From: Sweltsa coloradensis
Taxonomy: Eukaryota; Arthropoda; Insecta; Plecoptera; Chloroperlidae
DNA: 64,000 nt
Direction: 5' to 3'
Assembly (NCBI GenBank): GCA_024449915.1
Contig: JAMZAV010001751.1
Location: forward strand, 1-64,000
Positions 63,591 through 64,000 of this stretch are shown here, piece by piece (the stretch's first letter is position 1; each line of letters starts with the position of its first letter). The translations under genes and the position numbers were made by a program. The notes under the pieces were generated by a model. The model saw only the letters and a program-made list of their open reading frames with translations, was not told the origin of the DNA and did not search any database.

Positions 63591-64000
63591 ATCAGTTTTT
63601 ATACTGGTCACTCTAAAATGGCATAATATGCTGTATATGGCCAATTATTATTTATTGTTTATCTTTGTTGTTACATTCAACAACAAGAAACGGCGTCGAC
63701 ACTAGCAAATATTTTGCTAAAACACTTAAAATCTATGTAGAAATATTGTGCCGCGAAGAGCCTTGCTGAAGCACGTGAAACTAACACGGCACATGAAGTT
63801 GGTTCTCTCAAGTTCTCCTTGCATAGGGAAGGGAAATGAATCACTGGGCAGTCTTTGAGGGCGGGCGGCTGGTTGTTCCATGGGTTAACAACCCGGAAAG
63901 AAAAAGCACAAAAATAAATAAATAACTATAGCCATACATACAAATGCAACTAGTTTTCGATAGGTAGGTATGGAAAAACATTATTTTTTAGTAAAATTAA
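63591..64000. other. ITM2 intron 3 continuing, nothing recognised
   Basis: AT-rich, with GGCTGGTTGTTCCATGGG and an (AAAT) patch near 63911. No exon. Confidence 0.4.

Noticed and set aside
61014..64000. Next ITM2 exon encoding the BRICHOS core
   Set aside because: No segment resembling the YLDL...CYVI...PPRN pattern with splice sites was found on the plus strand.

Overview
This is a eukaryotic (metazoan) window. It has spliced genes with GT-AG introns, an AT-rich background and dense transposon debris. The mix of a 5S-tRNA-Deu chimeric SINE, CR1-like LINEs with esterase ORF1, hAT elements, Helentron-like elements and an abundance of AGGCCT palindromes suggests a marine invertebrate deuterostome, perhaps an echinoderm. 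That placement is low confidence.

Three conserved host genes are supported. (1) The last coding exon of a beta-arrestin (kurtz/ARRB type) lies on + at 1309-1537; the rest of that gene is left of the window. (2) A complete coding sequence for an Nck adaptor (SH3-SH3-SH3-SH2, about 395 aa) lies on - in three coding exons, 22771-22031, 20648-20415 and 16429-16217. (3) The 5' part of an ITM2 (BRI, BRICHOS family) gene lies on +, with exons 42209-42292, 58314-58610 and 60843-61013; the BRICHOS core and C-terminus lie beyond 64000. Arrestin and Nck converge, Nck and ITM2 diverge. The three work in endocytosis/GPCR desensitisation, phosphotyrosine-to-actin signalling and secretory-pathway membrane biology; nothing here shows they act together.

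The remainder is mobile DNA, much of it nested. At least six related elements (30545-31496, 43372-44176, 56445-57241, 24161-24908, 40957-41736, 55400-55993) begin GGATGAGCG, end CTAG, carry a subterminal inverted repeat plus a short 3' hairpin, and sit exactly between two T residues without target duplication, as Helentron-associated elements (HINEs) do. One interrupts a reverse-transcriptase reading frame that is restored in frame when it is removed. Other supported elements are hAT-type elements with 8-bp duplications (1742-2845, 7270-8196, 16467-17636, 18101-18547, 60386-60802, 36860-37103, 42522-42755), TA-flanked elements packed with a repeated 13-bp motif (33791-36364, 34789-35995), a PHD/esterase/endonuclease/RT CR1-like LINE (44500-48661), tRNA-headed palindromes, and a canonical type I hammerhead ribozyme on - at 52028-51987.

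The ITM2 first intron is about 16 kb and is almost entirely transposon. The Nck intron before the last exon holds a multi-level transposon nest starting 37 bp from the splice acceptor. No prokaryotic features, CRISPR arrays or rRNA operons are present.
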